DNA of 7,682 nucleotides from Thermoanaerobaculia bacterium (GTDB taxonomy: Bacteria > Acidobacteriota > Thermoanaerobaculia > Gp7-AA8): assembly GCA_017883215.1 (NCBI GenBank), contig JADGOA010000181.1:1-7682 (forward strand), given 5' to 3'. The translations under genes and the position numbers were made by a program. The first letter of the stretch is position 1. Every line of letters starts with the position of its first letter. The notes under the pieces were generated by a model. That model was given only the letters and a program-made list of their open reading frames with translations, was not told the origin of the DNA and did not search any database. This document shows positions 6,002 to 7,682 of this stretch, one piece after another.

Positions 6002-7630
6002 ATGTCCATGCAGAGGACCGATTCAGAGCACGTTCGCTTTACCGTCTACCAGCCGAACTTCGCGCCGGCGCAGCTGTCGTTCCCTGCCGGGACCATCACT
6101 CTCGGCCGGGCCTCCGATTGCAACATCCCCATCCGCGACCGCTTTCTGTCGCGCCATCATGCAGAGATCGTCTATTCCGCAGGGCAGTGGCTCGTCCGGG
6201 ACTGCGGAAGCGTCAACGGCACCCTCCTGAACGGCTCCCGCCTTTCCGCTCCGACGCCGCTCAAGCCGGGCGACCGGATCGGGCTCGGCGACAGCGAAGT
6301 GGTGTTCCAGTCCGAGGACGCGCCATCGCAGCTGATCGCCATCGACAGCTCCTCGCAGGCGAAGAACCTGGCCATTCCCATTCACGAGGCCATCGGCGAT
6401 CGCGAACGGACGAACGTCCTCGCCTCTCTGGCCGTGCAGTTCATCGAAGACCGACCGATGAGCGAGCTGTTCGACTTCATCCTCGACCGGGTGATGGAGA
6501 CGATGCAGCCGTCGCGGACAGCGCTGGCGCTTCTTTCACTCGACGGAAAATCGTTCCCGGCGGTGCGGGTGCGCCGTCGCGACCCGCAAGACTCCACGGA
6601 TCTGGTCATCAGCCGCACGCTGCTGGCCGAGGTCATTCAGGAGCGAAACGTCGTGGCATATGTCGACACGGCCATGGACGAGAAGCTCGCTCAGGCCCAG
6701 TCGATCGTGCTGCAGGACATCCGCTCGGCGGTCTGCGCGCCGCTGATGGTGGGGGACGCGGTTCTGGGTGTGCTCTATCTGGACTTCCGCGCCGCGCGCG
6801 GAGCGGTCACGCACGAAGACGTTCGCCTGATCGCACAGATCGCCCGATTCGCCGCCGTGAAGCTCGAGACCACGCGCCTTCGCGAAGAGGCGGTCGCCAA
6901 GGCCATGATGGACGAGGAGCTGCGGACCGCGTACGGCATTCAGAGCCGCCTGCTTCCCGAGTCGATGCCGTTGATCAGAGGCTACACCTTCGCCGCGTCG
7001 AACAAGCCGTGCAAGACCGTCAGCGGCGACTACTACGACGTGGTGGTCAGGCCCGACGGCCGCATCTACTTCATCGTCGCCGACGTCAGCGGCAAGGGGA
7101 TCACTGCGGCACTGATCATGAGCGCGCTTGCGACCGCATTCAACATCTTCAGCCGCACGAACCCGTCACCATCCGAGCTGATGGGGCAGATGAACGCGAT
7201 GTTGGCGCCGAAGACGTCGCCTTCGAAATTCGCGACGGTCGTCGTGGGCGTTCTCGACCCGGAAAGCGGCGCGGTGGAGTACACGAACGCCGGCCACGTC
7301 GCGCCGCTGGTGATCTCGAAATCCGGCGTGGCGCAGTTGACGACGACCGACCTCGTCATCGGGCTCTTCCCCGGCGCGCAATATCGGACGCAGACACTGC
7401 AGCTCGACCCCGGCGACGCGCTGGTGCTCTTCACAGACGGGGTGACCGAGGCGGAGAACGAAGAGGAAGAACAGCTGGGGCTCGCCCCGGTGGCGAAGAT
7501 GCTGGGTGAGCTCCATCGTGCCGATGCTCCGCGCCTGCTCACCTCGATCGACGAACAGGTGCGCCTGCACCTCGGCACCATTCCGGCGAACGACGACGTG
7601 ACGATGCTGGCCGTGGCGCGCAACGCATAG
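6002..7630 (+). CDS. FHA-GAF-PP2C (SpoIIE/RsbU-type) signalling protein phosphatase
   Basis: 542 residues, cytoplasmic, no membrane segment. FHA domain (about 12-103): GR at 35-36, SRHH at 50-53 and SVNGT at 70-74, the phosphothreonine-binding signature. GAF-like sensor (about 135-292) including SAVCAPLMVGDAVLGVLYLD. A helical linker (about 285-320) then joins the PPM/SpoIIE phosphatase domain (about 325-540): SGDYYD (Asp343), VADVSGKG (Asp361), NAGHVAP (429-435), LFTDGVTEA (Asp479) and NDDVTMLAV (Asp531/532), so the metal-binding aspartates are intact. Such proteins dephosphorylate anti-sigma-factor antagonists or other Ser/Thr phosphoproteins; FHA points to partnership with a Hanks-type kinase. 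No kinase or antagonist gene is in the window. The ATG at 6008 is an alternative start; the frame upstream is open but has no ATG or GTG. The SD-like ggagag is 17 bases away, so initiation is weakly supported by ribosome-site evidence. Confidence 0.92.
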   Translation: MSMQRTDSEHVRFTVYQPNFAPAQLSFPAGTITLGRASDCNIPIRDRFLSRHHAEIVYSAGQWLVRDCGSVNGTLLNGSRLSAPTPLKPGDRIGLGDSEVVFQSEDAPSQLIAIDSSSQAKNLAIPIHEAIGDRERTNVLASLAVQFIEDRPMSELFDFILDRVMETMQPSRTALALLSLDGKSFPAVRVRRRDPQDSTDLVISRTLLAEVIQERNVVAYVDTAMDEKLAQAQSIVLQDIRSAVCAPLMVGDAVLGVLYLDFRAARGAVTHEDVRLIAQIARFAAVKLETTRLREEAVAKAMMDEELRTAYGIQSRLLPESMPLIRGYTFAASNKPCKTVSGDYYDVVVRPDGRIYFIVADVSGKGITAALIMSALATAFNIFSRTNPSPSELMGQMNAMLAPKTSPSKFATVVVGVLDPESGAVEYTNAGHVAPLVISKSGVAQLTTTDLVIGLFPGAQYRTQTLQLDPGDALVLFTDGVTEAENEEEEQLGLAPVAKMLGELHRADAPRLLTSIDEQVRLHLGTIPANDDVTMLAVARNA

Positions 7631-7634
7631 CGAA

Positions 7635-7682
7635 GTGCGGACGCGCTGGTGCCCTTGTGGCACAGACACTCTTGTCTGTGCC
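7635..7682. repeat. Repeat word plus 10-bp hairpin after the phosphatase gene (cut by window end)
   Basis: gtgcggacgcgctggtgc at 7635-7652 resembles the REPIN arm at 5286-5303. It is followed by a perfect 10-bp stem ggcacagaca/tgtctgtgcc (7659-7668, 7673-7682) with loop ctct. The stem ends at the last base, so a T-run for a terminator cannot be seen. It may end the phosphatase transcript or belong to the dispersed repeat family. Confidence 0.55.

Noticed and set aside
5875..7509. Plus-strand open frame overlapping the FHA-phosphatase in another frame
   Set aside because: Very Arg-rich, no domain pattern, and it spans the promoter and the intergenic hairpin.

Overview
The window is GC-rich bacterial DNA holding five protein genes. 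The first is cut by the left edge. Exported S9 peptidases, TPR proteins, Ig-like repeat proteases and short hairpin repeats in almost every gene gap resemble Acidobacteriota or other large-genome soil or marine bacteria; this is inference from style, not a marker gene. TGA is the stop codon of four of the five genes, so it is not generally reassigned.

Layout. 1-1419 (+): 3' part of a secreted metzincin-like zinc protease followed by four Ig-like repeats. 1420-1518: convergent gap filled by a 96-bp inverted-repeat element that carries the terminator of the next gene. 1519-2841 (-): exported thioredoxin-fold/TPR protein. Its reading frame crosses one in-frame TGA (2677-2679) exactly at the first cysteine of the W-C-x-x-C motif, so it reads W-U-H-T-C. 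This is most probably a selenoprotein, and a 50-nt imperfect stem-loop (2621-2670) follows the TGA as a candidate bacterial SECIS. An annotation that starts at the ATG at 2661 loses the signal peptide and half of the active site. 2842-2991: short gap with an octamer-repeat inverted element. 2992-5082 (-): exported S9 prolyl-oligopeptidase-family peptidase with a complete Ser-Asp-His triad. 5083-5354: gap with a REPIN-like pair of inverted hairpins. 5355-5816 (-): small VanZ-family membrane protein. 5817-6001: divergent promoter region with a long hairpin. 6002-7630 (+): FHA-GAF-PP2C (SpoIIE type) signalling phosphatase. 7635-7682: repeat and hairpin running to the window edge.

The genes do not form an obvious pathway. 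The three minus-strand genes are co-oriented but separated by gaps of 150 and 272 bp, each filled by repeat structures, so separate transcription is as likely as an operon. Three of the five products (protease, thioredoxin-fold protein, S9 peptidase) look exported, which hints at envelope protein turnover or quality control. The main discovery is the selenocysteine thioredoxin-fold protein; the second theme is the set of intergenic hairpin repeats sharing a tgcggacg word.
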